Origin: Melastoma dodecandrum
Lineage: Eukaryota; Streptophyta; Magnoliopsida; Myrtales; Melastomataceae
Direction of reading: 5' to 3'
Length of the DNA: 64,000 nt
Assembly (NCBI GenBank): GCA_029817715.1
Contig: JARUPY010000538.1
Location: 8,308,001 to 8,372,000, forward strand
Part shown: one piece after another, positions 33,241 through 45,021 of the stretch
How positions within the stretch are numbered: the first letter of the stretch is position 1
How the letters are laid out: the number at the start of each line of letters is the position of its first letter
The notes under the pieces: model-generated
Told to the model about the DNA's origin: nothing
Database searches by the model: none
Seen by the model: the letters and a program-made list of their open reading frames with translations, nothing else
Made by a program: the position numbers and the translations under genes

Positions 33241-34937
33241 TAATAACGAGAAAAAAATTAAGCGAAATGAGTTCTTAATTTTAAAATTATTCACTATTAT
33301 TATAAAATTAGGCCGACTTTAATATAGAAAAAAGTCGACTTTTTTAAAGTCCAATTTTAAAAAGTTCGATTTTAAAAAATTGACTTTTATTATTGTATCA
33401 GGAAATTAATTTTTAAAAAATCAATTTTCCAATTTTAAATTTGAAAATAGTCGAGATCGATTTTCTTAAAACACCAGGTCAGTCTTATGAAAGTCTAATG
33501 TTAGATTTTTGTCCTTTTTTATATAATAGCTTCATTTTGACTGCATCAAGCTAATACAATTAAAGAAGAAAGAAATTCTTTGTCCTACTGGTTTCATTTA
33601 TGTGGAAGTGGGCCAGCAAACCTTAATGTTGTCAACGGTCCAAGATATTCGACGGAAAAATTAAGTGTTTTGAGACAATTTATTTGTGGGCAGAGAAAAC
33701 GAAATCACCAAAGTAATAGTAATAGTAATAATAAGGCAAAATATATAATAATATCTAAACCTATTACGAAACTTTCTATTTTGTCAAAACCTTAGTTTGT
33801 TATAGGATTTTATCATCGACTTTTATTTTTATATTGATTTTGACCGATCTTGAATTTCATCCAGCAAAAATTAAACAAGACCTTAACATAGTCTCTCATT
33901 CGTTCGCCTCGTAATCTACCATAACCATATAAGCCCTCAATAGTGCGATCATCCAACTTTCATCGATTTTGCGTCTTTTTTACGGCATTATCCAATTTTG
34001 TCTTTAAACTTACTTAATTTAGCCATCAAAATCCTAAAATTAAAAAACATACGACGATGTTTCAATATTATCTCTCATTTTTTTTAATTTTTTTCTCTTT
34101 TAGTCGAGATTAAGACATGTTTGGCTTTCGCGCCATAAAATCCAAAATTGGTCAAAATCAATTTAGAAACAAAAGTTGTTAATAAAATTGTATAACAAAC
34201 TAAGTTTTTGACAAAAGAGAAAGTTTGCTCAAAGTTTATGCCATAAATTAATATTTTGCCAGATAATAATAATAATGATAACGATGATAATAATTGTCTC
34301 ATGGAGTCGGTCGCATTTTCACTTGTTTCAGCCCCTACTCGTTGCAAATTTCTCCTTTTCTTTTTACGGCCTTGAGAGATGTTTAATCGACCCACTTCCA
34401 CACCCCAATTCCACGAAAAGGGATGAAAGAAAGAAAGATGAATTTGTTCACGAGAGTCTCCTGTTTGTGTGTTTATTATATATTCGGATTTGTAATCTTA
34501 CTATTTCTAGTCACAACCTAAAATTTTTATTGCTCAAGAACTCTTTCTTGGGGAAAGTAAAATAAAATGAATGGGCAAAATATGAACGACTGAATTAAAA
34601 TGAAAGGCCCAAAGTTCATTTCCACCTAATTTAGAAGAGGAGGTTATAATACCAAATACTAAAGTTCATTTTTACCTCTGGGAATTTCTTATCATTCATT
34701 TAAGTTCTGAGGTCGAGGTCGAATAAGATTCCTCGTAATTACCCCCAAAATCTTATCCATTTTGCCTGAAACGCAACATACTCCCGTTCCTTAAGAGTCC
34801 AACCCAAATTTCGGTACATAAAAGAAAAAACACTGAGGAATCCATGATCCATCCACCAAACCATTATTCAGTTCCATGTCACTTTGGACACCGGCCTTCA
34901 TCACTGGTCAGACCAACTGCCTACCCGGGTGTCAACG
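33241..34937. other. AT-rich intergenic sequence
   Basis: The stretch 33300-33480 has degenerate repeats of AAAAAGTCGACTTTTTTAAAG and AAAAATTGACTTTT type and could be a decayed small element. No gene was recognised in the rest. Confidence 0.35.
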
Positions 34938-36147
34938 TCAGGCGATGATGGTGCCCTGCATCACGATCACTGCCTTCCCCCGTATCCTCACTCTCCCGTT
35001 GGCAGTATCCAACTCCAGCTTCAGTATCCCGCTCCTAGGTGATGCCTGCGTCGAATGTTGAATGGTGTGCCAAATAAAGACTACTGGCGGAACAAACGAA
35101 ACACTACCCCACCCAGTTATGTATATAATCAATCACCTGATATGCCACGAAATCGTGCTTTCCCATCTTCGTGCTCCAGTATGAAGTCAGTGCGCAGTGG
35201 GCGCTCCCGCATACGGGATCCTATTTCGGAACGTATCTCCGATCAGATTCGATGACAGGGAGTTTGGTCATTTCGGAGAAAGTGTACCTCATTGATGCCC
35301 AGGTTCGGGCAGAAGAATCTGCTGAAGAAGTCAAATCCCGAGCCTTGAGCGGCGGCTGCAGTAATGATGACACCCCTTCCTGTCCACTTCCGGATCTTGT
35401 CCAGCCGAGGGCAGAATTCCTCCACCAAGTTAGCTGAGGACAACACAACCTATGACAGGAAGGCGTTCACCCGATGTAGAAGAAGTTGGATATGAATAGA
35501 TTATTACAATAAACCTATGCTGAGGAAGTCTGGGAAAGAACTAACGAGGAGGTCGTCTGCGGCCGTCCTTCTCATCTCCAAGATGGGAGCATCCCCGATC
35601 ACTTCAAGGGCTGTCAAAATCTCTTCTGAGTTGCATTCCTTGTTCAGAACCTCAGGGAAATCAAGCTCAATAAGAAGCGTTGACCCATTGGAATGGGCCT
35701 CGGGGACCTTCTTGGCAGTCAGGACTCCTGACAGAGTGAGGAACTCTATACAGTCCGAGTCTACTCTGCCAGACGTGAAGAGGACATGCGCAGCGGCCAA
35801 CGTCGCGTGACCACAGAGCTTTACCTGAAACAAAGACGCAATATCTCAACTTAACTGAATGCTTCTGGTTTTACTATCCCGGGATAGAGTGAATGGCCCA
35901 GGAACAGTACCTCAGCAACAGGAGTGAACCATCGGAGCCGGAACCTTGGACAACCAGAGACAGCATCGTCCGACCCATCCTTGGTCAAGTAGGAAGTCTG
36001 GGAGATGTTGAACTCGGTGGCTACCGCCTGGAGCCAGCCCTCGTCCCTCTCTTCCTCAAGGAAACAGACAGCGGCAGGGTTCCCCTTGAATGGGGAGTCG
36101 GTAAAGGCGTCCACCACAAAGTAATCGACTTTTGGATGATTCCCCAT
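34938..36147 (-). CDS. PhzF-like isomerase, tandem copy 1
   Basis: Five exons: 35911-36147, 35546-35824, 35288-35449, 35137-35220, 34938-35045 (TGA at 34938-34940). All junctions are GT-AG and in phase 0, giving 289 residues, the usual size of the family. Motifs: YFVVDAFTDSPFKGNPAAVC near the start, RWFTPVAE joined to VKLCGHATLAAAH, GVIITAAAAQGSGFDF, and DPVCGSAHCALTSYW. PhzF-type enzymes isomerise or epimerise small acids inside a cleft between two similar halves. In this copy the catalytic site of the family, SET in NISET, reads NISQTSYL, with CAG for GAG, so classical acid-base catalysis may be lost. Start Met 36147 matches copy 2. An in-frame ATG at 36324 would add 59 residues. Confidence 0.9.
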
Positions 36148-36324
36148 TAGTAACACCAACCAAGAGAAGGACTTGTTGAGATCTGGGCAGGGGTTTGGCG
36201 GCCGGGGGTTGTTGGCGCTGGGGGTCAACAACCTTGGAAGAGGGAGATCCCCGAGGGAAAAATAGTAAGAGGACGAGGTGGTTGTGTCTTTGGTCTCCCT
36301 AAGGTTCAGTGACATAATACCCAT

Positions 36325-37379
36325 CTTCTTTTACAAATTATTAATAAATCTGAGATAATTCTAAAAGTTTATATACAGACTTTGTGTATTCTGATATATC
36401 TTTTCTTGTTATATCTCTGAAAATGTGATTTCTTTTTTAGTTTTGCGATCACAAAGGCTTTTATCTTACCGAAAGTATTCGTGGGTGACGTATTCTATAA
36501 AAAAAAATCTCATCCAATCGGATGTTCCTAGTATCAGAGCATTATAGTATTAGATTTTGATCGAACGTAATAAGATTATGATCATTTATTAGATTATGAT
36601 ATGAATTCTGTTTGGAATTCGAACAGTATTGGGTAAGTAGTTAAAGTAAATAATCTAAGTTAGAAAAGGAGGCCATCATAATTGAAACCATAATTTCCAT
36701 TTTTACTTTTTCATCTCAATGTTTGTCAATGGTTAATAAAATTTTGATAGAAAAAATTTAAATTTTATGAAGAATAAGAAGATATGTGTGGAAAAATGTG
36801 TAATTCGAGAAACTGAAGTGCTCTTTCCGGGAAAGCGTTGGCAGAGAGACTAATGACACCCAACAAATTATCTTCTAATTGTGTACAACAGCCGTTGGCA
36901 GAGACCATCTCCCTTTTACTTTTTTACTAATTTATTAATCAAGATGTGCGTGTGAATTTGGACAAAGTCATAAGAAGAACGACTTCCGATTGGTCGATCA
37001 ATTGGACAAAGTCATACGAGATCACTCATTTGGCATCTTTGAAAGGGAAGAAAACCAAACCAAAACACGTCTCAATGAAAATAAAAAAAAAAGTACAATT
37101 TCCAGAGAAACAATAATTAATTAGAGACTGATGGTGGGGAGACATCTTTTATACATATCTTGATGTATGACTTAATAATAATAGGTACACAACGGTCTCT
37201 TTTGTCTTTCTCTTCGTATCCTAACACCAAGGATATCCGATATCTTTCATCGTAAAATATTAATTCGACAACTGTTAGTAGATTCTATGTTCAACTTGTC
37301 ATCGTCAATAGAAATATATCAGAAACATATAATACTAAGAGTTACCTTCTTCTAAATGTAAGGCTCATCTAGATTATTA
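36325..37379. other. AT-rich intergenic sequence between PhzF copies
   Basis: This contains the promoter side of copy 1. I saw no gene, clear repeat ends or RNA gene. Confidence 0.35.
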
Positions 37380-38420
37380 AAGTAGTCAAAATTGTTTTAC
37401 CGCTTCATCAAATCTTATATTCGATGCTTGCTTTTAATCAAAAATAGATTTCTTCGGCTTCCATACTCCAAATACACTTCATCTTATAACCTTTCATTTA
37501 GGAAAGCAGTCTTTACATCCATTTACCAAATCTCGTAATCCTCAATAGCAAGAAAAAAACCAAGTAGACTTCAACATTGTAATTGACAAATTATTTCATC
37601 ATATCGAATCCCTTGACACTGAGTGAAATCTTTTTCCACTAGCATTGCTTTGTAGGTGCTAAGATTCCTTCCATGTCGATCTTCTTTTTAAAGGCCCACT
37701 TGCATCTAATATGTTTTATCCCAGTTGGTGCATAAAACCAACTCTCAAACTTGGTAGTGTACATAGAGTTTATTTCAGAATTCATGGCTGCCCGCCATTT
37801 CTCAGAATCTAATGAATCAATCGCTTCCTTGTATGTCAATAGTTCATCATTCTCGACGAGTACTACATCCCCGTGTTGAAGTGAAATCCACACATATCTC
37901 TTGGGTTCTCGACATGCTTATGTAGACTTGTGTAGATCTTGTGTTTCATGAACAAATTCTGTTTGTGGAGTCACTTATACCCGCGTCACAATTTCCTAAT
38001 CCAACTATTCATCCAGACTTATTTTACTATAATTACTCTCTTTAAAAATGAACTCACTTTGGTGTATCGAGCAACAATAATTGTTTGCTCACTTGGAAGA
38101 TAAAAATAGTATCCATTTATATCTTTGTGATAACCTATAAAGACACACATAATGGATATTGTTATCAGCTAATCAGAACTTTTGTTTTTCACATAAGCAA
38201 CACAATCATGTACCTTGATATAAGACAAATTTCATAATATAACTCATATGATGTCTTATCTACAATTTTGAACAGAACTCGACTAAGCATGTATTCTATC
38301 GTTTCGAAGATCATGAAAAACTTGCATGACTTATTATTGATTGAACAATATGTACAAGGAAATTACTATTTTTAGGATAATCCCATCGATATGCCTTGCC
38401 TAGTAAAAATTAATTTTTTA
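37380..38420 (-). pseudogene. Ty1/copia polymerase remnant
   Basis: At 37639-37893 the minus strand reads LLTYKEAIDSLDSEKWRAAM, NSEINSMYTTKFESW and IKHIRCKWAFKKKIDMEG, the start of copia RT. Downstream at 37480-37560 follow WQMDVKTAFLNEKL-like residues with a stop. Upstream sequence to about 38400 looks like decayed integrase-RT linker. There are no LTRs nearby, so this is a fragment. Confidence 0.75.
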
Positions 38421-39379
38421 TTATTTGTCTTTTTTTTTCCCGAATATTTCAATACTTCTGAAATTACTAATTTTTATGGCTCTACCATCCTAGAACATAA
38501 GAAAGAAGTTTGAGTGAATCGAAGGAAATTTATTCCGACGGTGGAATAGCGCATGTCCAATAAAATGCTTAACCTAAATTCAAACCCCCGATTCAGAGAT
38601 CAAGGGGGTGTCATTATGGTAATCTTTATCACGAAAAATACGACTAATGAAATCGGGAGGGGTCATCAACAGCGATCACATGAATGTCACTGATAACAAT
38701 ATTTTTCAAAATTCGTTAAATAATACATCTAATTTAATGTCATATTTCCGAGTCATATTTCGCGAAATATTTTTCCGCCGAACATTATTTTGAAATATAG
38801 TTACGAAGATAACGCGATGGAAACATTTTGAATGCAATCATGTATCCATCATTCGACATCTTTCGTCTATCATAAAACGATGTTGGAATCCTCTAATGTT
38901 ATTCAAGTACGATACATGTCGAATAACGCAAATAAGCGCTTGTACCTTATAAATAATTATATTGACTTCCACTTGGTTGATTTTGTTTCCATCGTTAATC
39001 AAAAGCAATGACATGTAGTGGATTGTACACGAAATTGCATTGATTGGAAAGCCCGTAACTTCATTTGACATCACTTTTTTTTTTGTTAATCTTGTCTTCT
39101 ATCGAAACTTAGACCGTTTCAAAGTATTTATCAGGTGCTGCTATATCTAAAATAAAGTCGCTGTACAATTATCACCATTTGCCAACCATTATATAATGAT
39201 TATTTTTACTTTTTACTTCCCCATTTGTCTGAAACATAACATACTCATTCCAAGAGTCTTTCTCAATTTGCAGTGCATAAAAACACAAGGAATCCACCAA
39301 CTAATTATTTAGTTCCTGGTCACTTTGGAGACCCACCACCATCACTGATCAGATGAACTAACTGCCCGCGAGTAAACCT
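38421..39379. other. 3' flank of PhzF copy 2 and AT-rich sequence
   Basis: Segments at 39240-39379 resemble the 3' flank of copy 1 (34760-34937: CATACTCCCGTTCC and ATTCAGTTCCATGTCACTTTGG), so the tandem duplication included part of the 3' flank. No gene was seen. Confidence 0.45.
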
Positions 39380-40569
39380 TTAGACGACGACCGTGCCCTG
39401 CATCACAATCACTGCCTTCCCCCGCAGCTTCACTCTCCCGTTGGCCTTATCCAAATGAAGCTTCAATATCCCGCTCCTAGGTGATGCCTGCGTCGAACGT
39501 CAAATTGGCAAGTAAAGACTCTACTGGAAAAACTAATGAAACCATACGGTATAATCAATCACCTGATACGCCGTGAAATCATGCTTTCCCATCTTTGTGC
39601 TCCAGTATGGAGCCAGTGTGCAGTGAGCACTCCCACATACGGGATCCTGTGTCAGATGTATCTCCAATCAGATTCAATGGCACGGAGTTTGGTCATTTCG
39701 GGGGGAGCGCACCTCGTCGATGCCCAGATTCGGGCAGAAGAATCTGCTGACGAAGTCGAATCCCGAGCCTTGAGTGGCAACAGCAGTAATGATGATTCCC
39801 CTTCCTGTCCACTTCATGAACTTGTCCAACGGAGGGCAGAATTCCTCTACTAATTTAGCTGATGACAGCACGACCTGCGACTCAAAAGAGTTCACGGCAA
39901 GGATGAAATAGACTATAAATAGATTGTTCAACTGATAATCCTGTGCTGATGAAGTCTGGAGGAGAACTAACGAGGAGGTCATCTCCGGCGGTCCTCATCT
40001 CCACGACGGGAGCATCCCCGAATGCTTCATGGGCTAACAAAATCTCTTCTGAGTTACATTCCTTACTTGGAACCACGGGGAAATCAAGCTCGATAAGCAA
40101 CGTTGTCCCATTGGGATCAGCCTCAGGGACCTTCCTGGCAGTCAAGATTCCAGACAGAGTGAGGAACTCTATACAGTTCGAGTCAACTCTTCCGGATGTG
40201 AAGAGGGCATGTGCAGCGGCCAACGTCGCGTGGCCGCAGAGCTTGACCTGACACAAAGACACAATATCTCAACTTAGATGAATGTTTCTGGTTTACTATC
40301 CCAGAAACAAATGAATGACACCAGAATGGTACCTCGGCGACGGGAGTGAACCAACGGAGCAGGAACCTCGGACAACCCCTGGCAGCATCGTCCGACCCAT
40401 CCTTGGTCAAGTAGCAAGTCTCGGAGATGTTGAACTCGGCAGCTACCGCCTGGAGCCACCCTTCGTCCCTCTCTTCCTCGAGGAAGCAGACAGCGGCCGG
40501 GTTCCCCTTGAATGCAGAGTCGGTGAAGGCATCCACCACAAAGTAATCAACTTTCGGAGGATTCCTCAT
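39380..40569 (-). CDS. PhzF-like isomerase, tandem copy 2
   Basis: The exon plan is the same as copy 1: 40333-40569, 39972-40247, 39713-39874, 39563-39646, 39380-39487 (TAA at 39380-39382), all phase 0, giving 288 residues. The catalytic Glu is present in AEFNISETCYL, and GHATLAAAH and DPVCGSAHC are conserved. One residue is lost against copy 1 (EMRTAGDD for EMRRTAADD). Exon lengths are otherwise identical, and both introns and flanks can be aligned by eye, so the pair arose by tandem duplication. The substrate of the plant enzymes is not visible from sequence. This copy is the better candidate for catalysis. Confidence 0.92.
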
Positions 40570-40764
40570 CAGGAGCACGATTAGCAAGAGAAAGACTAAT
40601 TGAGATCTCGGCGGTGAGTGTAATTGATGGGCGGCGGCGGGTCAAGAACGAGGGGTAATGGGGGGGGGAGATTCCAAAATGGTAAGAGGCCGAGGAGTTT
40701 GTGTTGGTTTTGTCTCCTGTCCCACTTGCGTTTGTCGAAGGGCTCTCTCTAGTAACTAGGGGAA

Positions 40765-41529
40765 TGTTGAAAAAGTCTCTCTCATTTTATATTTAAGAAA
40801 AATAAAATAGTATTTCATTTATAACTAAAAGATCACAAAATCGTTTACAAAACAAGTTCTTAATGTGTCATTACTATAATGTTCGCATGAAAAGGGGAAC
40901 TATCAAACATCCAAGAATCCCTAGGACCTGTCAAGCGCATGCAAACTCATTAGATAAGAACTAAGTACGGTATGATACACTCACTCATCGCACTTCGTAC
41001 GATCGCTAGTTTGCGCAATTCACACACACCATGTCTTGATTCCTCACTTTAAGGCCGACAACCTGGCCAATCCTTGGGGCGGAAATCCTTCCTTAACGCT
41101 ACTCATCAAGAGCCTTGCATGGCAGCCTATACTTGGACGTTTCCAACAATTGGCTTCGCTCGTTTCAACTGAACCTTGACGATTTCGGTCTCACCTGCCA
41201 ACCACTCTTGTGCATAACTTTCGTACATCCATTTAGCATGCAAATAAGCCATTTTGGCCTCCCTTTCATTCAATCACAGCGCAATCATTTTCAGCCCAAC
41301 AACCGAGCCAACTCCGAGACGCATATCTCGCGGATTCCGAGATTGATGTATTGCGGTTCCAATACTCATGTATCGCGGTTCCAAGACGTATGTCTCGCGG
41401 ATTCCGAGACCCGTGTCTCGCGATTGTAATCCTTTATAGGTATTCTCTCGTCATTCTTGTTTATGGAACTTAGACAGTTACCACCTTTCCTTCATATCCG
41501 ACTTATCCGACCAGCATACCCACAATATC
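40765..41529 (-). repeat. Left part of an LTR split by the chromovirus
   Basis: Together with 47030-47983 this forms one LTR-like unit of about 1.7 kb on the minus strand. It begins TGTAACGATCCAAC at 47983 and ends TTTTTCAACA at 40765. The start and a middle block are shared with the solo LTR at 13346-15236. I did not find a matching target duplication (ACTGT on the right, GGGAA on the left), so the outer limits are provisional. Confidence 0.55.
41313..41424. repeat. Five tandem 22-23 bp near-palindromic repeats
   Basis: Units of the type CCGAGACGCATATCTCGCGGATT, CCGAGATTGATGTATTGCGG, CCAATACTCATGTATCGCGG, CCAAGACGTATGTCTCGCGG, CCGAGACCCGTGTCTCGCGA follow one another. Within most units GAGAC is mirrored by GTCTC or a compensating variant, so each unit can form a short stem. 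Confidence 0.8.
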
Positions 41530-42036
41530 TGATGCAACTAGAACTGATTGTAATAGCTGAATCTTTCCTGGAAAAAAAATAACATAGTCATAGCTGTAAA
41601 GAAACACGCCAACACCCTTCACACCACCAATTCTCCTCCTCCTCTGGCAACCGAGACTTCCCACAATAATGACTATCGTACCCCCGCAACTACCTCCCTC
41701 TCTCCTATTACATCATTTTCTCCCTAACCGAATTGGTTGTCTGCAACACCACCTCTTCTGTCATAACCTCTGCGCCAGCATTCTGTTGCAATCCTTCCTT
41801 TTCTTCTTCTTGCTCCTCCTTATCTATTTCTTCTCCCAAGCGTCCCTTAATTCTTCCCATGTGTTCAGTCCGCTCCTCCGAATCTCTTCCTTCCTGTGCG
41901 CCAGCCAGTCCTCTTTTCTCCGCGTTCTCGGCCCAGCCTTCTTCCTTCGCATCAGCCCAGCCCATTTTTCCCTGGTTAAATCCAAAACATAACGGCTGGT
42001 AACCCTTTTCCCCGACAGCTACATTTATATGCATCA
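41530..42036 (-). repeat. 3' LTR of the chromovirus
   Basis: 507 bases with TGATGC...GCATCA ends, near-identical to 46521-47029. Open frames inside (Ser/Phe-rich on +) are not genes. Confidence 0.9.
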
Positions 42037-44760
42037 ATACTCCCTCCTTGAATTCACCCTTGTCCCCAAGGGTGAGATGAGGGAACCTGTACAATAAGTC
42101 ATTGAGGAACTCCTATGCAGCAGCATCTTCCGGACAATGGCGCCATTTGACCAATACCTGTGTTGCTGCTGCATGACCCCGACGAACCATCTTCATCTGC
42201 AGAATTCGTTCTGGCAACAGAGTAGGTGCACCAGAATCTGTGGAAGTGGCAGCATAACGATCTCTGGGCCCCAGAAACTTCTTTAACCTGGAAACATGGA
42301 AGACTGGATGAATTTGCGACCCAGATGGCAGATCCAATCGATAAGCCACTGCCCCAATCTTCTCGGTTATATTATAGGGGCCATAGTACAGATAAGCAAG
42401 TTTACTGTGCTGTCCCCCAGTAACTGAAGATTGCCTGTACTGCTGCAATTTAACAAAAACTAGCTCACCCACTTGGAAACTTCGATAAGTGCGGTGGCGA
42501 TTCGCCAGTTGAGTCATCCTATTTTGAGCTCTGTGAATATGAAACCTGAGAAGTTGTATTATAGCTTCCTTGTCTGCCAAAGCTCTGTCCACCGAAATGT
42601 TAGCAGCAGTACCCGGAATGTATGGAAGATGGATTGGCGGTTCATAGCCATAAAGAGCCTGGAATGGAGACATCCGTATAGCGGAGTGATGTGTGGTGTT
42701 ATACCACCATTCCGCCAAAGAGAGCCACTTACACCAAGTGGTGGGACAGTCAGCACACATACAACGAAGGTATGTCTCAACACACCTATTTACCACCTCC
42801 GTTTGGCCATCTGTCTGAGGATGGTATGCAGATGAGAATCGTAACTCCACTCCTTACAATTCGAATAGGTTTCTTCAGAAGTCACTTAAGAACATCGGGT
42901 CCCTGTCACTAATGATGGTTTGAGGAAGTCCATGAAGCTTAAAGACATGATCCATAAATGCGGTGGCTACTGTCATAGACGAGAAGGGATGCTTCAAGGC
43001 AATAAAGTGAGCAAACTTTGTCAGCTTGTCAACCACCACCATAATGTCCTCTTTGCCCAAATATTTTGGTAAACTCGTGATGAAATCCATGCTGACATTC
43101 GACCAAATAGAAGTGGGGATCGGTAAGGGCTGTAGTAACCCTGGATAGGCAGCAGTGTCATACTTACATCTTTGACAAACTTCACAGCTATTCATGAATT
43201 GCTTAACATCATCTTCAAGGCCCTTCCAGAAACAGAAGTTGGAAACACGTTTAGTTGTGGCATTGATTCCCGAATGCCCTCCTGCTGCTGAAGAATGAAA
43301 AATGCGAATGATGGTTTCTCGGAGCTGAGGATTGTTGTCAACAACTAGTTTACCTTTCCTTCTCATTAAGCCTTGATGGAATGAGTAATGCAGAACTGGT
43401 TCAGATGCAAGCTGCTGCAAAATCGCTTTAAGGGAATCGTCACCTCGCCAGCTTTGTACAATTTCATCCAGTAATGTACTCTGCTGCAATTCTAGTGCGA
43501 TAGCCAATAACTTAGGGTTAGAGATTCTGGATAAAGCATCAGCCGTTATATTGTCTTTTCCCTTCTTGTAACTGATCTCGAAATCATAACCAACCAACTT
43601 TGACAACCAACGAAACTGCATTTCATTGTGTAGCCGCTGCTCTAATAGGAATTTCAGACTTTGATGATCAGTTTTCACTACAAAATGCTTGCACATTAAG
43701 TAATGCTTCCACTTATCGACTGCATACACCAATGACAATAGCTCCTTCTCGTAAACTGACAACCCCAGATGTCTAGGAGCCAACGCCTTATTACTGAATG
43801 CTATTGGGTGGCCATCCTGCATCAAAACAACCCCAATTCCCTGAGAACTTGCATAAGTTTCCACTACAAATGTTTTAGAGAAATCTGGCAGAGCCAGTGT
43901 GGGAGCCGTGGTCATATCTTCCTTGAGCTGCAAGAATGTGGCCTGAGCTTGAGGTGTCCACTGGAAGTCCTTTTTGAGCAATTGGGTCAGTGGTTTGCTG
44001 ATTGTGCCATATCCTCAGACAAAACGCTTGTAATATCCTGTTACTCCGAAGAACCCTCGAAGCTGTTTAATGCTAGCTGGCACCGGACAATTCCAAACCG
44101 CCTCTACCTTCTTGGGATCTGTGGAAACTCCTGTCTCATCGATGAAATGTCCCAGATACTCAATCCTCCTCATTGCAAACGAACATTTGCTCAACTTGGC
44201 TGCTAGGCAATTCTGCAGTAACAATTGTAACACCTGCGAAAGATGAATAAGGTGTGTCTGCAGACTGGAACTATAAACTAGGATGTCAAAAAAAAAACCA
44301 GCACACTCTTCCAGAGGTAAGGCTTGAAAACATCATTCATTAAAGCTTGAAATGTAGAGGGTGCGTTAGTTAGCCCAAAGGACGTAACTAAAAATTCATA
44401 ATGCCCATCATGGGTTTTAAAAGCTGTCTTTGGAATGTCTTCATCCTTCACCCTAATCTGGTGGAAACTGGACCTCAAGTCTAGCTTCGTAAACCAACTT
44501 GCTCCTATTAATTCATCCAGCAATTTTTCTATGATAGGTACTGGGAACTTATCTTTGATAGTTTTCTTGTTCAACTCACGATAATCAATGCAAAGTCTCC
44601 AAGTTCCATCTTTTTTCTTGACTAACACCACGGGAGATGAGAAGGGACTGCAACTGGGTCTAACCACACCAGCCTGAAGCATTTCTTCCACTATCTTCTC
44701 TATAACATCTTTTTGAGAGCTAGTATGCCTGTATGGTCGTAAACTGAGCCCTCTTACCCC
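42037..44760 (-). pseudogene. Chromovirus pol: RT, RNase H, integrase, chromodomain
   Basis: RT (44278-44691): [52 protein letters not shown]. The catalytic box is broken by a ten-T run (minus strand, 44288-44297) so that VLVFF runs into LTS-stop. RT thumb (44015-44233): ECLGHFIDETG-like YLGHFIDETGVSTDPKK. RNase H and integrase (42875-43981) are open for 368 codons: LALPDFSKTFVVETYASSQG, HHCC zinc motif to CEVCQRCK, SMDFITSLPKYLG, SDRDPMFLSDF. Integrase end and chromodomain (42113-42850): [20 protein letters not shown] with the catalytic Glu, VFHVSRLKKFLG, PERILQMKMVRRG and QVLVKWRHCPEDAA, then a stop in place of the ATWEF segment. The tail GDKGEFKEGVL follows it. Confidence 0.88.
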
Positions 44761-45000
44761 TTATTCCAACACAATTGCATGATCATGCGTCCTTCTTGGA
44801 GGTAAGCCAATAGGGTCCTCGAAAACCTTCCCAAATCTGGAAATTAGTTGTTGCACCTCCGTTGGAATTGCAGCATTAGAACCTTCATTGTGATCCTTCT
44901 GTTTTTCGGGTACTATCATCAAGCCCATATTCTTGCTATCCAGAGAAAAGACTCCAGCCGATACTGAGGCAAATTCTCCACTACCAGCTAAAAGCTGCAC
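44761..45000 (-). pseudogene. Chromovirus protease-RT linker
   Basis: An open reading of 79 codons (GSGEFASVSAGVFSLDSKNM and VQQLISRFGKVFEDPIGLPP, ending RTHDHAIVLE) gives the linker that leads into RT. It is separated from the gag-protease frame by a stop at 45022 and from RT by a stop at 44761. Confidence 0.75.
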
Positions 45001-45021
45001 TACCCTTCCATTCCTCCGAAA

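Noticed and set aside
36148..36324. 59-residue N-terminal extension of PhzF copy 1
   Set aside because: Copy 2 has no equivalent and the family normally starts just before YFVVDAF; kept only as an alternative.
41669..42002. Ser/Phe-rich open frames on + (and again at 46660-46995)
   Set aside because: They lie wholly inside the two LTRs of the chromovirus and repeat there; no domain and no gene signals.
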